Shown here: positions 8,823 to 18,243 of the stretch, in pieces | How positions within the stretch are numbered: position 1 is the stretch's first letter | Layout of the letters: the number at the start of each line of letters is the position of its first letter | NCBI GenBank assembly: GCA_020052975.1 | Contig: JAGVOC010000244.1 | Coordinates: forward strand, 1 to 52,332 | Reading direction: 5' to 3' | DNA: 52,332 nt | Source of the DNA: Desulfobacterales bacterium | Lineage (GTDB): Bacteria > Desulfobacterota > Desulfobacteria > Desulfobacterales > RPRI01 | Notes under the pieces: model-generated | Told to the model about the DNA's origin: nothing | Seen by the model: the letters and a program-made list of their open reading frames with translations, nothing else | Database searches by the model: none | Translations under genes and position numbers: made by a program

Positions 8823-10628
8823 ATGGCTGCTAAATTTTTAAGCGAAAAAAACTTGAAGTTCCTTTTGTATGAGGTTTTTGACATTGAATCTCTAACCCGC
8901 TTCGAGTATTATCGTGAACACAATCGAAAAACATTTGATATGATCCTCAAAGAAGCACTCAAGCTCTCCAGAAATTTGCTTTACCCGGTATTTACCGAAA
9001 TGGATCGTAATCCTCCGGAGCTTGTCGCCGGTAAAGTCAAAGTACACCCCTCTGTACGGACCATAATGAAAGAATTCGGCGATGGCGGATGGATTTCAAG
9101 CAGAATGCCTTATGAACTTGACGGCAATCAGCTTCCTCATTTAATCGCCAATGCCTGTGACTTTATATTCGCGGCTGCAAATTATTCGGCCGGCGTTTAC
9201 CCCGGGCTTTCTGCCGGCTCTTCCCACCTGATCGAATCTTTTGGCAGCAAAGCGCTGTTCGATACTTATGTACCGAACATGTATGCCGGCAAATGGCAGG
9301 GAACCATGGCGTTAACTGAACCTGAAGCAGGCTCATCACTGACGGATATAACAACCGCGGCGGAACCAACTGACCAGGGGTATTATCTGATAAAAGGACA
9401 GAAAATATTTATCTCTGCCGGAGACCATGACGGGGTTGAAAATGTAGTGCACCTGATGCTGGTCAAGATTAAAGATGCGCCTCCCGGAATAAAAGGGATA
9501 TCACTCTTTGTTGTTCCAAAAAACAGAATTGACGGAAACGGTCAGCTGATTTCAAATGATGTGAACACATCCGGAATATATCACAAGCTGGGCTACAGGG
9601 GATGTCCAATCGTGCAACTCAGCATGGGAGACAAAAATGATTGCCGCGGCTGGCTTGTCGGAGATCCCCACAATGGATTGAGATACATGTTCCAGTTGAT
9701 GAATCAGGCACGCATCGGAGTCGGTATAGGCGCCGCCTCTATTGCTACGGCCGCTTATTATGCATCTCTTGATTATGCTAAAACCCGTCGTCAGGGCCGC
9801 ACTATTTCTAAAAAAGACCCTGCCCTTCCACAGGTTCCCATTATTGAGCACGCGGATGTAAAGCGAATGTTGTTGTTTCAGCGGGCTGTCGTCGAAGGAT
9901 CACTTTCTCTTATCATGCAGTGCAGTAAATATGTTGATATGATTAAAGTTCTTCCTGATGACGAGAAAGAAAAATATCACAATCTCCTGGAGATTTTAAC
10001 ACCCGTTGCAAAAAGCTATCCCTCCGAAATGGGAATAGAGTCTATCAGTCAGGGCTTGCAGTGCTTTGGCGGATCCGGATACTGTGATGATTACCCGATG
10101 GAGCAGTATTACCGCGACGCACGCATCCACCCCATCCATGAAGGCACCACCGGGATTCAGAGCATGGACCTTTTGGGGCGTAAGGTGGTCGCACAAAATG
10201 GCCGGTCTTTCATACTGTTTATAGCAGAAATCGAAAAAACAATCGCAATGGCTGATGAATTCCCTGAGCTCCGGACCTATGCGCAACAACTCAACGACTC
10301 CCGGACAAAACTTCAGGAGGTTACCCGACATCTCCTGCAGGTATTTATGGATCAGGGAGCTGAATTTTTTCTGGCGGATGCGACACTTTATCTGGAAATG
10401 TTCGGGATTGTCGCTATTGCATGGCAATGGCTGCTACAGGGCATTGCAATCCGGAAAGCCTTGCAACATGCCTCAAATAAGACAGATATTGCTTTCTATC
10501 AGGGTAAATTTATTACGCTGTGTTATTTTTTCGGATACGAGCTCCCCAAAACGCTGGGTCTGGCTGAACGCCTTCTAAACGGTGACGGATTGACAGTTGA
10601 CATGACTGCGGAGTTATTCAACGACTGA
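8823..10628 (+). CDS. Acyl-CoA dehydrogenase, long (about 600-residue) type
   Basis: A 601-residue FAD-dependent acyl-CoA dehydrogenase with the extra C-terminal domain found in the DmdC/FadE-like long group. The flavin-contact motif MALTEPEAGSS is at residues 162-172. The block RDARIHPIHEGTTGIQ carries E440 at the position of the usual catalytic base. These enzymes put the 2,3-double bond into acyl-CoA and pass electrons to an electron-transfer flavoprotein. Substrate choice cannot be told from sequence; medium or long acyl chains, or methylmercaptopropionyl-CoA, are known for the group. Its ribosome binding site is weak (AAAGGA about 16 bases upstream), which suggests coupling with the upstream ABM gene. 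It probably works with the acyl-CoA ligase at 356. No etfAB genes are present in the window. Confidence 0.9.
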   Translation: MAAKFLSEKNLKFLLYEVFDIESLTRFEYYREHNRKTFDMILKEALKLSRNLLYPVFTEMDRNPPELVAGKVKVHPSVRTIMKEFGDGGWISSRMPYELDGNQLPHLIANACDFIFAAANYSAGVYPGLSAGSSHLIESFGSKALFDTYVPNMYAGKWQGTMALTEPEAGSSLTDITTAAEPTDQGYYLIKGQKIFISAGDHDGVENVVHLMLVKIKDAPPGIKGISLFVVPKNRIDGNGQLISNDVNTSGIYHKLGYRGCPIVQLSMGDKNDCRGWLVGDPHNGLRYMFQLMNQARIGVGIGAASIATAAYYASLDYAKTRRQGRTISKKDPALPQVPIIEHADVKRMLLFQRAVVEGSLSLIMQCSKYVDMIKVLPDDEKEKYHNLLEILTPVAKSYPSEMGIESISQGLQCFGGSGYCDDYPMEQYYRDARIHPIHEGTTGIQSMDLLGRKVVAQNGRSFILFIAEIEKTIAMADEFPELRTYAQQLNDSRTKLQEVTRHLLQVFMDQGAEFFLADATLYLEMFGIVAIAWQWLLQGIAIRKALQHASNKTDIAFYQGKFITLCYFFGYELPKTLGLAERLLNGDGLTVDMTAELFND

Positions 10629-10806
10629 CCATTTTGCAGCCGGTTTCAGCAAACACATAAGAAATACTGTCATCCGACCTCAAACCCTTTTCATCAACTG
10701 ATTGGGAGAAGAACCACAAATATTTATTTTCGACTTTCTTTTTTTCAATTAAATGATTAGTATAATGGATGACTGGATTTCGTATGGCATATAACAGGAG
10801 GATCTC

Positions 10807-11637
10807 ATGTGGGAATATACAGATAAAGTTAAAGATCATTTTTTAAACCCCAGGAATGTCGGGGTTATCGAAAACCCTGACGGCGTTGGCGAAGTCGGCT
10901 CCCTGGCCTGCGGAGATGCCTTGACCCTTTATTTCAAGCTGGATGAAAAAGGGAAAATAAAGGATGCCAAATTCCAGACTTTCGGATGTGCAAGCGCCAT
11001 AGCCTCTTCATCAGCCCTGACTGAAATGATAAAGGGATTGACTCTCGATGAAGTTTCTAAAATAACAAATGAGGATATAGCCTCTTATCTCGGGGAGCTT
11101 CCGAAGGAAAAAATGCACTGCTCTGTAATGGGCCGGGATGCTCTTGAAAAAGCCATATCACACTACCGTGGTGAAAAAGAAAAAAAGGTGGAAGGCGAAA
11201 TTGTATGCGAGTGCTTCGGCGTTACAGATGTCGATATAAGGCGCGCGGTCACGGAAAACAACCTGTCAACGATTGAAGACGTTACAGATTATGTCAAGGC
11301 AGGCGGAGGCTGCGGCAAATGCCATGAAAAAATACAGGATATTATCGACTCTGTACAAAGCAAAGATAAGCCTGTTAAGAAAAAAGTCATAAAACTTACC
11401 AATATACAGAAAATTAAACTGATTGAAGAGACCCTTGAACGCGAGATAAAACCCGCCCTTAAAAAAGATGGCGGGAATATAGAGCTCATAGACGTTGATG
11501 GAAACAGAATAATTGTTAAAATGCGCGGAACATGCGCATCATGCAGTAAATCCCAGATTACGCTGAAGCACTATGTGGAATCGAAGCTGAGAGAACTTGT
11601 AGCTCCGGAACTTATTGTTGAAGAGGTGCAGCAATGA
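10807..11637 (+). CDS. nifU: Full-length NifU Fe-S cluster scaffold protein
   Basis: A 276-residue protein with all three NifU domains. The N-terminal IscU-like scaffold has C35, C61 and C105. The central BFD-like [2Fe-2S] domain has C134, C136, C169 and C172. The C-terminal NifU domain has C243 and C246. It receives sulfur from the cysteine desulfurase encoded next, assembles clusters and delivers them to target proteins. The ribosome binding site AGGAGG is 6 bases before the ATG. The gene overlaps nifS by four bases (ATGA). No nitrogenase genes are nearby, so this pair is more likely the general Fe-S system of an anaerobe than dedicated to nitrogen fixation. Confidence 0.95.
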   Translation: MWEYTDKVKDHFLNPRNVGVIENPDGVGEVGSLACGDALTLYFKLDEKGKIKDAKFQTFGCASAIASSSALTEMIKGLTLDEVSKITNEDIASYLGELPKEKMHCSVMGRDALEKAISHYRGEKEKKVEGEIVCECFGVTDVDIRRAVTENNLSTIEDVTDYVKAGGGCGKCHEKIQDIIDSVQSKDKPVKKKVIKLTNIQKIKLIEETLEREIKPALKKDGGNIELIDVDGNRIIVKMRGTCASCSKSQITLKHYVESKLRELVAPELIVEEVQQ

Positions 11638-12803
11638 AACCGATATACGTCGACAACAACGCTACAACCCGTGTTGCTCCCGAAGTTCTTGAAGAGATGC
11701 TTCCTTATTTTTCTGAACTCTACGGGAACCCCTCAAGCATGCACTCCTTTGGCGGAAATGTTGCGAGGAAGATAAAAGAATCCCGTGCGAAAGTTGCAAA
11801 ATTAATAGGCGCCATGCCCGAGGAAATACTTTTTACGGCCTGCGGCACCGAAAGTGACTCCACAGCAATCCGGGCCGCCCTTATCTCAAACCCTGACAGG
11901 AAACACATTATAGCAAGCAGGGTCGAGCATCCTGCAATCAAGAACCTGTTTGAAAATCTCGCCAAAAACGGATACCGGGTTACATTCGTTCCGGTTGACA
12001 GTAAAGGACTGCTCGATCTCGATTATTTATACGGACATCTTGATGATGATACTGCAGTAGTCAGCATCATGTGGGCAAACAATGAGTCTGGGGTGATTTT
12101 CCCGGTAGAAGAAATTGCCCAGGCCGTCAGGGCAAAGGGTATAGTTTTTCATACGGATGCGGTTCAGGCCGTTGGGAAAGTCCCTGTTGACATGAATAAG
12201 GTACAGGCGGATATGCTTTCCCTGTCGGGGCACAAGATTCATGCCCCAAAGGGAATCGGGGCTCTTTACATAAGGAAAGGAACCAAGTTTTCACCCTTTC
12301 TCATAGGCGGTCACCAGGAAAGCGGACGGAGAGGCGGAACAGAAAATGTGGCTTCCATTATCGGGCTTGGTAAAGCAAGTGAAATGGCGCTTGCGGACCT
12401 TGATCAAATGTCAACACGCATAAAAAACCTGCGGGACAAGCTTGAAAATACCCTGATGAAGACGGTGCCCAATACGATGATAAACGGTGACAGGGAACAG
12501 CGTCTTCCGAACACAACGAGCATCGGGTTTGAATTTGTTGAAGGAGAAGCCATACTGCTGATGATGGACGAGTTTGGCATATGTGCATCATCGGGTTCAG
12601 CGTGCACCTCCGGATCTCTTGAGCCGTCACACGTTTTGCGCGCAATGGGGGTTCCTTTCACGGCCGCCCACGGCTCCATACGTTTCAGCTTGAGCACATA
12701 CAACACAGAAGATGAAATCGATTTTATTATTGAAAAGGTTCCGCCAATAATCAAACGTCTCAGGGAATTATCTCCGTTCTGGAAAAATAATAAATGCGGA
12801 TAA
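11634..12803 (+). CDS. nifS: Cysteine desulfurase NifS
   Basis: A 389-residue PLP enzyme of the class V aminotransferase fold. It takes sulfur from L-cysteine as a persulfide. The PLP lysine is K201 in SGHKIHAPKG, a PLP-contacting histidine is in VFHTDAVQA near residue 173, and the persulfide cysteine is C324 in SSGSACTSG. The short, rigid active-site loop is of the NifS/IscS class. The gene starts four bases inside nifU, so the two are translationally coupled and form a scaffold-desulfurase unit. serA follows after a 42-base gap that includes a short CCCTGAACCCTTGAAG repeat word. Confidence 0.95.
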   Translation: MKPIYVDNNATTRVAPEVLEEMLPYFSELYGNPSSMHSFGGNVARKIKESRAKVAKLIGAMPEEILFTACGTESDSTAIRAALISNPDRKHIIASRVEHPAIKNLFENLAKNGYRVTFVPVDSKGLLDLDYLYGHLDDDTAVVSIMWANNESGVIFPVEEIAQAVRAKGIVFHTDAVQAVGKVPVDMNKVQADMLSLSGHKIHAPKGIGALYIRKGTKFSPFLIGGHQESGRRGGTENVASIIGLGKASEMALADLDQMSTRIKNLRDKLENTLMKTVPNTMINGDREQRLPNTTSIGFEFVEGEAILLMMDEFGICASSGSACTSGSLEPSHVLRAMGVPFTAAHGSIRFSLSTYNTEDEIDFIIEKVPPIIKRLRELSPFWKNNKCG

Positions 12804-12845
12804 ATCCCTGAACCCTTGAAGTGATGTTTTGGAAAGGGGTTGAAT

Positions 12846-14435
12846 ATGTTTAAAGTAATGGTGCGGGACAATATGTCCCCAATCGCAAAAGAACTTCTTG
12901 AAGCAACAGGCAAAATTAAAGTTGTTGTTGACAATGAGAAGGCCACCAATGATCCGGGGGAATTGGCAAAAATCATAGGGGAATTTCACGGCCTTGCCAT
13001 AAGAAGCGGAACTAAAGTTACGGAACAGGTTTTAAAAAAAGCCAGGAAGCTGAAGATAATCGGCCGGGCCGGCATCGGCGTTGACAACATCGATGTCCAG
13101 GCAGCCTCACGACAGGGCATTGTTGTCGTAAATGCTCCGGGCGGTAATACTGTTACTACAGCAGAGCATGCAATTTCGCTGATGCTCTCTCTCGCGAGGC
13201 ACATTCCGCAGGGTACAGCCTCCATCCGGGAAGGAAAATGGGAAAAGAAAAAGTTTACGGGCGTTGAGATAAGCGGAAAGACTCTTGGGATTCTGGGCCT
13301 GGGACAGATAGGACGGGTTGTTGCCGACAGGGCCAAGGGTCTTCAAATGAAAGTCATAGCCTCCGATCCATTCGTCAGTAAGGACGCAGCACGTTCCCTT
13401 GAAGTCGAATTAGTCTCCCTTGACGAACTTCTTTCAAGCTCCGACTTTATCTCCCTGCATGTTCCTCGTCTCAAAGATACCATTAACATGATCAATGCCT
13501 CCTCCATTGCGAAGATGAAGCAGGGTGTCAGAATCATAAACTGCGCAAGAGGAGAAACCGTCAATATTGACGATCTTTATGATGCTCTCTTAAGCGGGCA
13601 TGTAGCAGGAGCAGCCCTTGATGTTTTCCCAAAGGAGCCTCCTGATTCTTCAATCCCAATTCTTCAGCATCCGAATATTATATTCACACCCCACCTTGGC
13701 GCAAGCACGGGCGAAGCTCAAATAAAGGTGGCGGACATGATTGCAAAGGAGATCGCCGCATATTTAATCGACGGGATTCTGATAAATACCGTAAACTTCC
13801 CGTCCGTATCCGGTGAAGTTATGCGACAGCTCCGACCCTATCTTGATCTTGCAGAAAAAATGGGATCCATAATGGGGCAGCTTGTCAGAAAAATCCACGA
13901 TATCACAGTTACCTACAGTGGAGATGTCGCTGAACTTGATACCAGGCCACTTACACATGCCGTACTTAAAGGACTTCTTGGCACTTTTACGGATAAGCCG
14001 GTAAATTATGTAAGCGCACCCGCCTTAGCCAAGGAAAAAGGCATAAATATTAAAGAAACGGTAAGCCGCACAAGCGATGATTACGCAGGCTTGATTAAGC
14101 TCAAACTTGAGGAGCATGAAAGCGGGCCAGGAGAGATCTGGGGAACGATATTCGGAAAGAAGTATCCGAGGATTGTAAGGCTTGGGCGAATCCGCATGGA
14201 TGCAATACCCGAAGGCGAAATAATAGTAATCCGGAATTATGACAGACCGGGGGTAATTGGAAACGTGGGCACTACCCTCGGCCGCCATAATATTAACATA
14301 GGCCGTTTTCAGCTTGGAAGGCTTGATGAGCAGGCGCTCTGTATGGTAAACATTGATACGCCTGCAGACAAAAAAGTGATCGAAGATATAAAATCACTCC
14401 CGAATATTATATCTGTCCAGCAGATACACCTATAA
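12846..14435 (+). CDS. serA: D-3-phosphoglycerate dehydrogenase (long form with ACT domain)
   Basis: A 529-residue protein of the long SerA type: catalytic and NAD-binding domains, an intervening allosteric substrate-binding domain, and a C-terminal ACT domain. The NAD motif GLGQIG is at residues 151-156. The catalytic arginine is R235 in NCARGE and the catalytic histidine is H283 in TPHLGAST. It oxidises 3-phosphoglycerate in serine synthesis, and serine is likely to be the ACT ligand. I take the ATG at 12846, 6 bases after GGAAAGGGG, over the TTG six bases earlier. Serine is the precursor of cysteine, so placing it after nifUS links cysteine supply with Fe-S assembly by context. Confidence 0.95.
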   Translation: MFKVMVRDNMSPIAKELLEATGKIKVVVDNEKATNDPGELAKIIGEFHGLAIRSGTKVTEQVLKKARKLKIIGRAGIGVDNIDVQAASRQGIVVVNAPGGNTVTTAEHAISLMLSLARHIPQGTASIREGKWEKKKFTGVEISGKTLGILGLGQIGRVVADRAKGLQMKVIASDPFVSKDAARSLEVELVSLDELLSSSDFISLHVPRLKDTINMINASSIAKMKQGVRIINCARGETVNIDDLYDALLSGHVAGAALDVFPKEPPDSSIPILQHPNIIFTPHLGASTGEAQIKVADMIAKEIAAYLIDGILINTVNFPSVSGEVMRQLRPYLDLAEKMGSIMGQLVRKIHDITVTYSGDVAELDTRPLTHAVLKGLLGTFTDKPVNYVSAPALAKEKGINIKETVSRTSDDYAGLIKLKLEEHESGPGEIWGTIFGKKYPRIVRLGRIRMDAIPEGEIIVIRNYDRPGVIGNVGTTLGRHNINIGRFQLGRLDEQALCMVNIDTPADKKVIEDIKSLPNIISVQQIHL

Positions 14436-14449
14436 AAACATGGTTGCTG

Positions 14450-14493
14450 GTTTATAGTTTCTGGTTTGTGGTTGGTAACCGGTAACCAGAAAC
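14450..14493. repeat. CTGGTTT-type inverted repeat between convergent serA and hypB
   Basis: AGTTTCTGGTT at about 14456-14466 pairs with AACCAGAAACT at about 14482-14492. The loop contains a second pair, GGTAACCGGTAACC. It fills most of the 58-base gap between two converging genes and could serve as a bidirectional terminator, but there is no long T run. Confidence 0.55.
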
Positions 14494-15162
14494 TTAAATT
14501 TTAAGCTTCCTTTTGACTCTTTCCTTAAGCCACATAATCCACGGCTCAAAACCTTCTTCTGTCTTTGCTGAAATCTCAAAAACGCTCATGCCCGGATGTA
14601 TCTGCAGTATATTTTTTACTGCGCCTTTTTTGTCATATTCGAGATAAGGAAGAAGATCTATCTTGTTTAACAGAGCCGCATCGCATACCCGAAACATCAG
14701 GGGATATTTAAGCGGTTTGTCCTCGCCTTCCGTCACACTTAAAACAACTACTCTCGCGTCTTCACCTATGTCGAATTCAGCCGGACAAACAAGGTTCCCG
14801 ACATTTTCAACAATCAGAAGGTCAACAGCGTCTAAATCTATGCTGTTTGCAGCATTACCTATAACATGGGCGGCAAGATGACAGTCTCCGCCAAATTCAT
14901 CGGTATTTACCTGAACAACCTGTACTCCTGTCACAGATAGACGGTCAGCATCAATAGTTGAACAAATATCACCGACTATAACAGCGCATTTTATTTCCGG
15001 CAAAAGACGTGAAATCGTCTTTACAAGTGTGGTGGTTTTTCCTGAGCCCGGAGAGCTCATGACATTTAATACAAAAACTTTTTCATCGGTGAAACGGCCC
15101 CTGTTCTGCAGGGCCATTGTATCGTTGACATCCAGAACTTTTCTGACAACCTTTATTTCCAT
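14494..15162 (-). CDS. hypB: Hydrogenase nickel incorporation GTPase HypB
   Basis: A 222-residue SIMIBI-class GTPase that helps HypA insert nickel into [NiFe]-hydrogenase. The P-loop SSPGSGKTT is at residues 36-44, the metal-binding pair C94-H95 is in GDCHLAA, and the NKID guanine-specificity motif is near residue 165. The N-terminus lacks the histidine-rich nickel store seen in some HypB proteins. The ribosome binding site is AGAGGAATA. It is last in the long minus-strand run, separated from hypA by a MITE-like element of about 240 bases. No hydrogenase structural genes are in the window. Confidence 0.92.
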   Translation of the reverse strand: MEIKVVRKVLDVNDTMALQNRGRFTDEKVFVLNVMSSPGSGKTTTLVKTISRLLPEIKCAVIVGDICSTIDADRLSVTGVQVVQVNTDEFGGDCHLAAHVIGNAANSIDLDAVDLLIVENVGNLVCPAEFDIGEDARVVVLSVTEGEDKPLKYPLMFRVCDAALLNKIDLLPYLEYDKKGAVKNILQIHPGMSVFEISAKTEEGFEPWIMWLKERVKRKLKI

Positions 15163-15277
15163 AGTATTATTCCTCTATAAATTAATTAGCATATATTGTT
15201 CTTCTCCCAATTAGTGGGAGAAAGGGGCCAAGGATTCGAGGATTCAAGGGTTCAAGTGAACCGGATAATCAAACCTG
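15163..15277. repeat. TTCAAGG-word array in the hypA-hypB spacer
   Basis: At 15224-15260 the words CCAAGGATTC, GAGGATTCAAGG and GTTCAAGTGAACC repeat the intergenic word family also seen at 2128-2160. The rest of the spacer is AT-rich with no gene. The array lies directly next to the MITE-like element at 15278. Confidence 0.5.
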
Positions 15278-15516
15278 GCGGCTTCGTAAAAAGCTCATTA
15301 TGCAAGGCGCGCGAACCGAAACAGCGAGCGCAATCGCCGCTTCTTGAAGCGCGATTAGCGAGCGAATCTAAAACCGATTAACATTCCTTACGGTCGAAGA
15401 TTCACCGCTGATTGCTGCGGTGAACTTCAATCTTGAGGAATGAAGCGTACTTATTGGTACGCTGCAATGATGAAAGATGAAGCGCAACACAGCAGAATGA
15501 CTTTTTACGAAGCCGT
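15278..15516 (+). mobile_element. MITE-like repeat element, copy A (long form)
   Basis: The ends are GGCTTCGTAAAAAG (15279-15292) and CTTTTTACGAAGCC (15501-15514), a perfect 14-base terminal inverted repeat. The first 30 and last 100 bases match copies B (18117-18242) and C (5545-5672). About 110 extra bases in the middle contain several GCGAGCG/CGCTTC words and an ATTCACCGC...GCGGTGAA hairpin. There is no coding capacity for a transposase. Its right end abuts the hypA stop codon (TGA on the minus strand at 15518-15516), so the element splits hypA from hypB. Confidence 0.75.
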
Positions 15517-15866
15517 CAAGGGTCTGCAATCTCTATAGAGACAATATCCAGCTCCCTGCCCGAAAGAATCTGGATGGAACCGCTGTTGCATTTTATACAG
15601 GTAAAAACAGGCCCTGTTATTGTCCATTCGGCAGAGCATTCATTGCATCTTGCAACTACAGGAACTTCTTCTATTACAAGTCTTGCGCCTGAAAGAGGAG
15701 TATCCTTCACCACTATCTCAAAACAGAATTTTAAGCTCTCAGGTACAACGGCGGAAAGCTTCCCCACCTTAATATTAACCCTTTCTACCTGAATATTCTC
15801 ATTGCTTTTCGGAATTGAAGCCGTAGCGATCTCGACAATCTGCATTGCTATACCCATTTCATGCAT
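15516..15866 (-). CDS. hypA: Hydrogenase nickel metallochaperone HypA
   Basis: A 116-residue HypA protein that hands nickel to [NiFe]-hydrogenase maturation with HypB. It starts MHE, the invariant start that puts the nickel-binding His2 in place, so I choose the ATG at 15866. A longer reading to 15914 is not supported. The zinc site is C74, C77, C90 and C93. The start overlaps the last 8 bases of sucD, which implies translational coupling to a citric-acid-cycle gene. The stop codon lies exactly at the edge of a MITE-like element, so the last residues may have been reset by that insertion. Confidence 0.92.
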   Translation of the reverse strand: MHEMGIAMQIVEIATASIPKSNENIQVERVNIKVGKLSAVVPESLKFCFEIVVKDTPLSGARLVIEEVPVVARCNECSAEWTITGPVFTCIKCNSGSIQILSGRELDIVSIEIADP

Positions 15867-16737
15867 AGCCAAACACCGAAGCACAGAGTTTGCCAAGAGC
15901 ACCCAGATTCTCACAAATATGGATGCCGCTTTTCTTCATCGAAGCGATTTTACCCTGAGCTGTCCCGCTCTTTCCGCTTATTATTGCGCCGGCATGTCCC
16001 ATCCTCCGCCCCGGTGGAGCAGTCAGTCCTGCAATAAAACCAATAACCGGTTTCGTAACATTCTTTGATATAAATTCCGAGGCTTCTTCTTCGGCAGTTC
16101 CGCCTATCTCTCCAACCATTACAATCCCTCTTGTTTCAGGATCTTTTTGAAAGGCATCCAGGCAGTCAATAAAATTGGTTCCGTTTACAGGGTCTCCGCC
16201 TATTCCGATACATGTAGTTTGCCCAATGCCCTTTTGCGTCAGCTGATGAACAACCTCATACGTGAGAGTTCCTGATCTGGAAACAACTCCGATAGGACCT
16301 CCCGGCTTATGAATGTGTCCCGGCATTATACCAATCTTGCACTCTCCCGGAGTAATTATGCCGGGGCAATTTGGCCCGATTATACGGCTCTTTTTACCCG
16401 AGATATAATTTTTTACTTTCATCATGTCCAATACCGGAATTCCTTCTGTAATTGTAACGATAAGCTCGATTCCGGCATCTGCCGCTTCCAGTATGGCATC
16501 TGCCGCAAAAGGAGGCGGGACAAAGATCATGCTGCAGTTGGCCCCTGTTTTTTTCACTGCTTCGTTTACAGTATTAAAAACAGGTATATCATCCATTTTC
16601 TGACCGCCTTTTCCGGGGGTAACTCCGGCAACAACACTGGTTCCATATGCAAAACACTGGCGGGTATGAAACTGCCCTTCTTTTCCTGTTATCCCCTGAA
16701 CAACAAGACGCGTATTCTTATTTACAAAAATACTCAC
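15859..16737 (-). CDS. sucD: Succinyl-CoA synthetase (ADP-forming) alpha subunit
   Basis: A 292-residue SucD protein. The N-terminal Rossmann CoA-binding domain contains [11 protein letters not shown], and the phosphorylated active-site histidine is H248 in RMGHAGAI. With SucC it interconverts succinyl-CoA and succinate with formation or use of ATP. Here that links the methylmalonyl-CoA branch to succinate. It starts with GTG at 16737, after GCGAGG. A spacer of about 160 bases with CTGTAGGCTG-type repeats separates it from sucC. It overlaps hypA by 8 bases. Confidence 0.95.
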   Translation of the reverse strand: MSIFVNKNTRLVVQGITGKEGQFHTRQCFAYGTSVVAGVTPGKGGQKMDDIPVFNTVNEAVKKTGANCSMIFVPPPFAADAILEAADAGIELIVTITEGIPVLDMMKVKNYISGKKSRIIGPNCPGIITPGECKIGIMPGHIHKPGGPIGVVSRSGTLTYEVVHQLTQKGIGQTTCIGIGGDPVNGTNFIDCLDAFQKDPETRGIVMVGEIGGTAEEEASEFISKNVTKPVIGFIAGLTAPPGRRMGHAGAIISGKSGTAQGKIASMKKSGIHICENLGALGKLCASVFGYA

Positions 16738-16794
16738 TTTAAATTACCTCGCTTGTATAAAGCCTCATAGAATTGTGTAAGTACACAGGTTATT

Positions 16795-16878
16795 TAGACT
16801 GTAGGCTGAAGGCTGTTAGTGGTCAGTCTGTAGGCTCTTTGACTGTAGGCTGTTAGCTAAAAACCTACAGCCTACCCA
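16795..16878. repeat. Degenerate CTGTAGGCTG repeat in the sucC-sucD spacer
   Basis: The words CTGTAGGCTG, AAGGCTGTTAG and GACTGTAGGCTGTTAG recur, and CCTACAGCCTACCC closes them as an inverted match. A related TAGGCTGAAGG stretch occurs at 47093-47145. It separates two genes that are normally close together. Confidence 0.55.
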
Positions 16879-16898
16879 AATTATTCCATCAACCCTGA

Positions 16899-18062
16899 TC
16901 AGACTCTCACAATCTGCGCAACTTTTTGCGCGGCATCCTGTAAATCAACGGCCGTAATAAGATTCAGCCCTGATTCAGAAAGGATCTTTCTTCCCATCTC
17001 AACGTTTGTCCCTTCCATGCGTATTACAACAGGCACATTGATACCTGTCTTTTTTGCCGCCTGAACTACACCTTCTGCAAGCACGTCGCATCTTAAAATA
17101 CCGCCGAATATATTTATGAAGATACCCTTTACATTCTTATCTCCAAGTATAATCCTGAAGCCGTTTTCTACCATCTCGGCGCTGGCGCCGCCTCCCACAT
17201 CAAGGAAATTGGCCGGCTCGGCTCCGGCAAGCTTGATAATGTCCATCGTAGCCATTGCAAGGCCGGCGCCGTTTACCATGTTCCCGACATTCCCATCCAT
17301 TTTGATGTAATTCAGATTGAACTTAGATGCCTCAACCTCAAGGGGTTCTTCTTCATCAAAATCCCTGTATTCCAGAATATCCTTATGCCTGAAAATGGCA
17401 TTATCATCAAAGTTTATCTTCGCATCAAGAGCAATAACAGAGCCATTTGCCGTAATGACAAGGGGATTTATTTCCAGAAGAGAGCAGTCATAGTCAACAA
17501 AAAGGCTGTAAAGATTTTTCAGCATTGCAGAAAATTCTTTTATCGCACCAGCCGGCAAATTCAGTCCGAAAGCCGTAGTCCTGCAATGGTACGGATAAAT
17601 TCCGGCAAGTGGATCTACAAAAATCTTTATGATTTTTTCCGGCGTCTTTTCGGCGACCTCTTCTATATCCATTCCTCCGGCCTCGCTTGTCATAATAACA
17701 ATCTTGACGGAAGCCCTGTCAGGGATAATTCCGAGATAAAGCTCTTTTTGAATATTGAGCCCCTGCTCAACAAGCACCTTTTTCACAAGCTTTCCTTCAG
17801 TGCCGGTCTGATGGGTGACAAGGTTCATGCCTATTATGCCGGCCGCATTATTTTTTACTTCCTCAAGAGAATTGGACAGCTTTACGCCACCCCCCTTGCC
17901 GCGGCCTCCCGCATGAATCTGGGCCTTTACAACAACCGGAAAGCCTCCAAGAGTACCTGCAATCCCGGCCGCTTCCCCGGGTGTAAATGCAACCCCGCCT
18001 GCAGGAACGGGAACACCATATTTTTTAAACAAATCCTTAGCCTGGTACTCGTGAATTTTCAT
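16899..18062 (-). CDS. sucC: Succinyl-CoA synthetase (ADP-forming) beta subunit
   Basis: A 387-residue SucC protein of normal length. The N-terminal ATP-grasp domain begins [20 protein letters not shown] and has the glycine-rich [14 protein letters not shown] nucleotide loop. The C-terminal CoA-ligase domain has [12 protein letters not shown], which holds the phosphohistidine loop of the partner. It pairs with SucD in an alpha/beta enzyme. It follows the biotin-linked carboxyltransferase gene and a MITE-like element. Its position makes it the succinyl-CoA/succinate step of the propionate branch. Confidence 0.95.
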   Translation of the reverse strand: MKIHEYQAKDLFKKYGVPVPAGGVAFTPGEAAGIAGTLGGFPVVVKAQIHAGGRGKGGGVKLSNSLEEVKNNAAGIIGMNLVTHQTGTEGKLVKKVLVEQGLNIQKELYLGIIPDRASVKIVIMTSEAGGMDIEEVAEKTPEKIIKIFVDPLAGIYPYHCRTTAFGLNLPAGAIKEFSAMLKNLYSLFVDYDCSLLEINPLVITANGSVIALDAKINFDDNAIFRHKDILEYRDFDEEEPLEVEASKFNLNYIKMDGNVGNMVNGAGLAMATMDIIKLAGAEPANFLDVGGGASAEMVENGFRIILGDKNVKGIFINIFGGILRCDVLAEGVVQAAKKTGINVPVVIRMEGTNVEMGRKILSESGLNLITAVDLQDAAQKVAQIVRV

Positions 18063-18116
18063 TTTCCGATTTCCCTATGATCATTATCGATAGCATCCTA
18101 AAAACTCGAAAAAACA

Positions 18117-18242
18117 GACGGCAAAGTAAAAAGCTTATTATGCAAGGCGCGCGAATCTTGAGGAATGAAGCGTACATGTTAGTACGCTGCAATGACGAAA
18201 GATGAAGCGCAACACAGCAGAATGACTTTTTACAAAGCCGTC
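18117..18242 (+). mobile_element. MITE-like repeat element, copy B
   Basis: About 126 bases between sucC and the carboxyltransferase gene. The ends are GACGGCAAAGTAAAAAG and CTTTTTACAAAGCCGTC. The interior matches copy C closely and the conserved portions of copy A. The right end is one base from the stop codon (18246-18244) of the carboxyltransferase gene, the same gene-end placement as copy A. Confidence 0.75.
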
Positions 18243-18243
18243 T

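Noticed and set aside
10807..12803. A nitrogen-fixation cluster
   Set aside because: nifU and nifS are present, but no nitrogenase, nifB or other nif gene is nearby. The pair serves general Fe-S assembly in many anaerobes.
16309..16770. A 153-residue plus-strand frame
   Set aside because: It is the antisense shadow of sucD, has no ribosome binding site and no known pattern.
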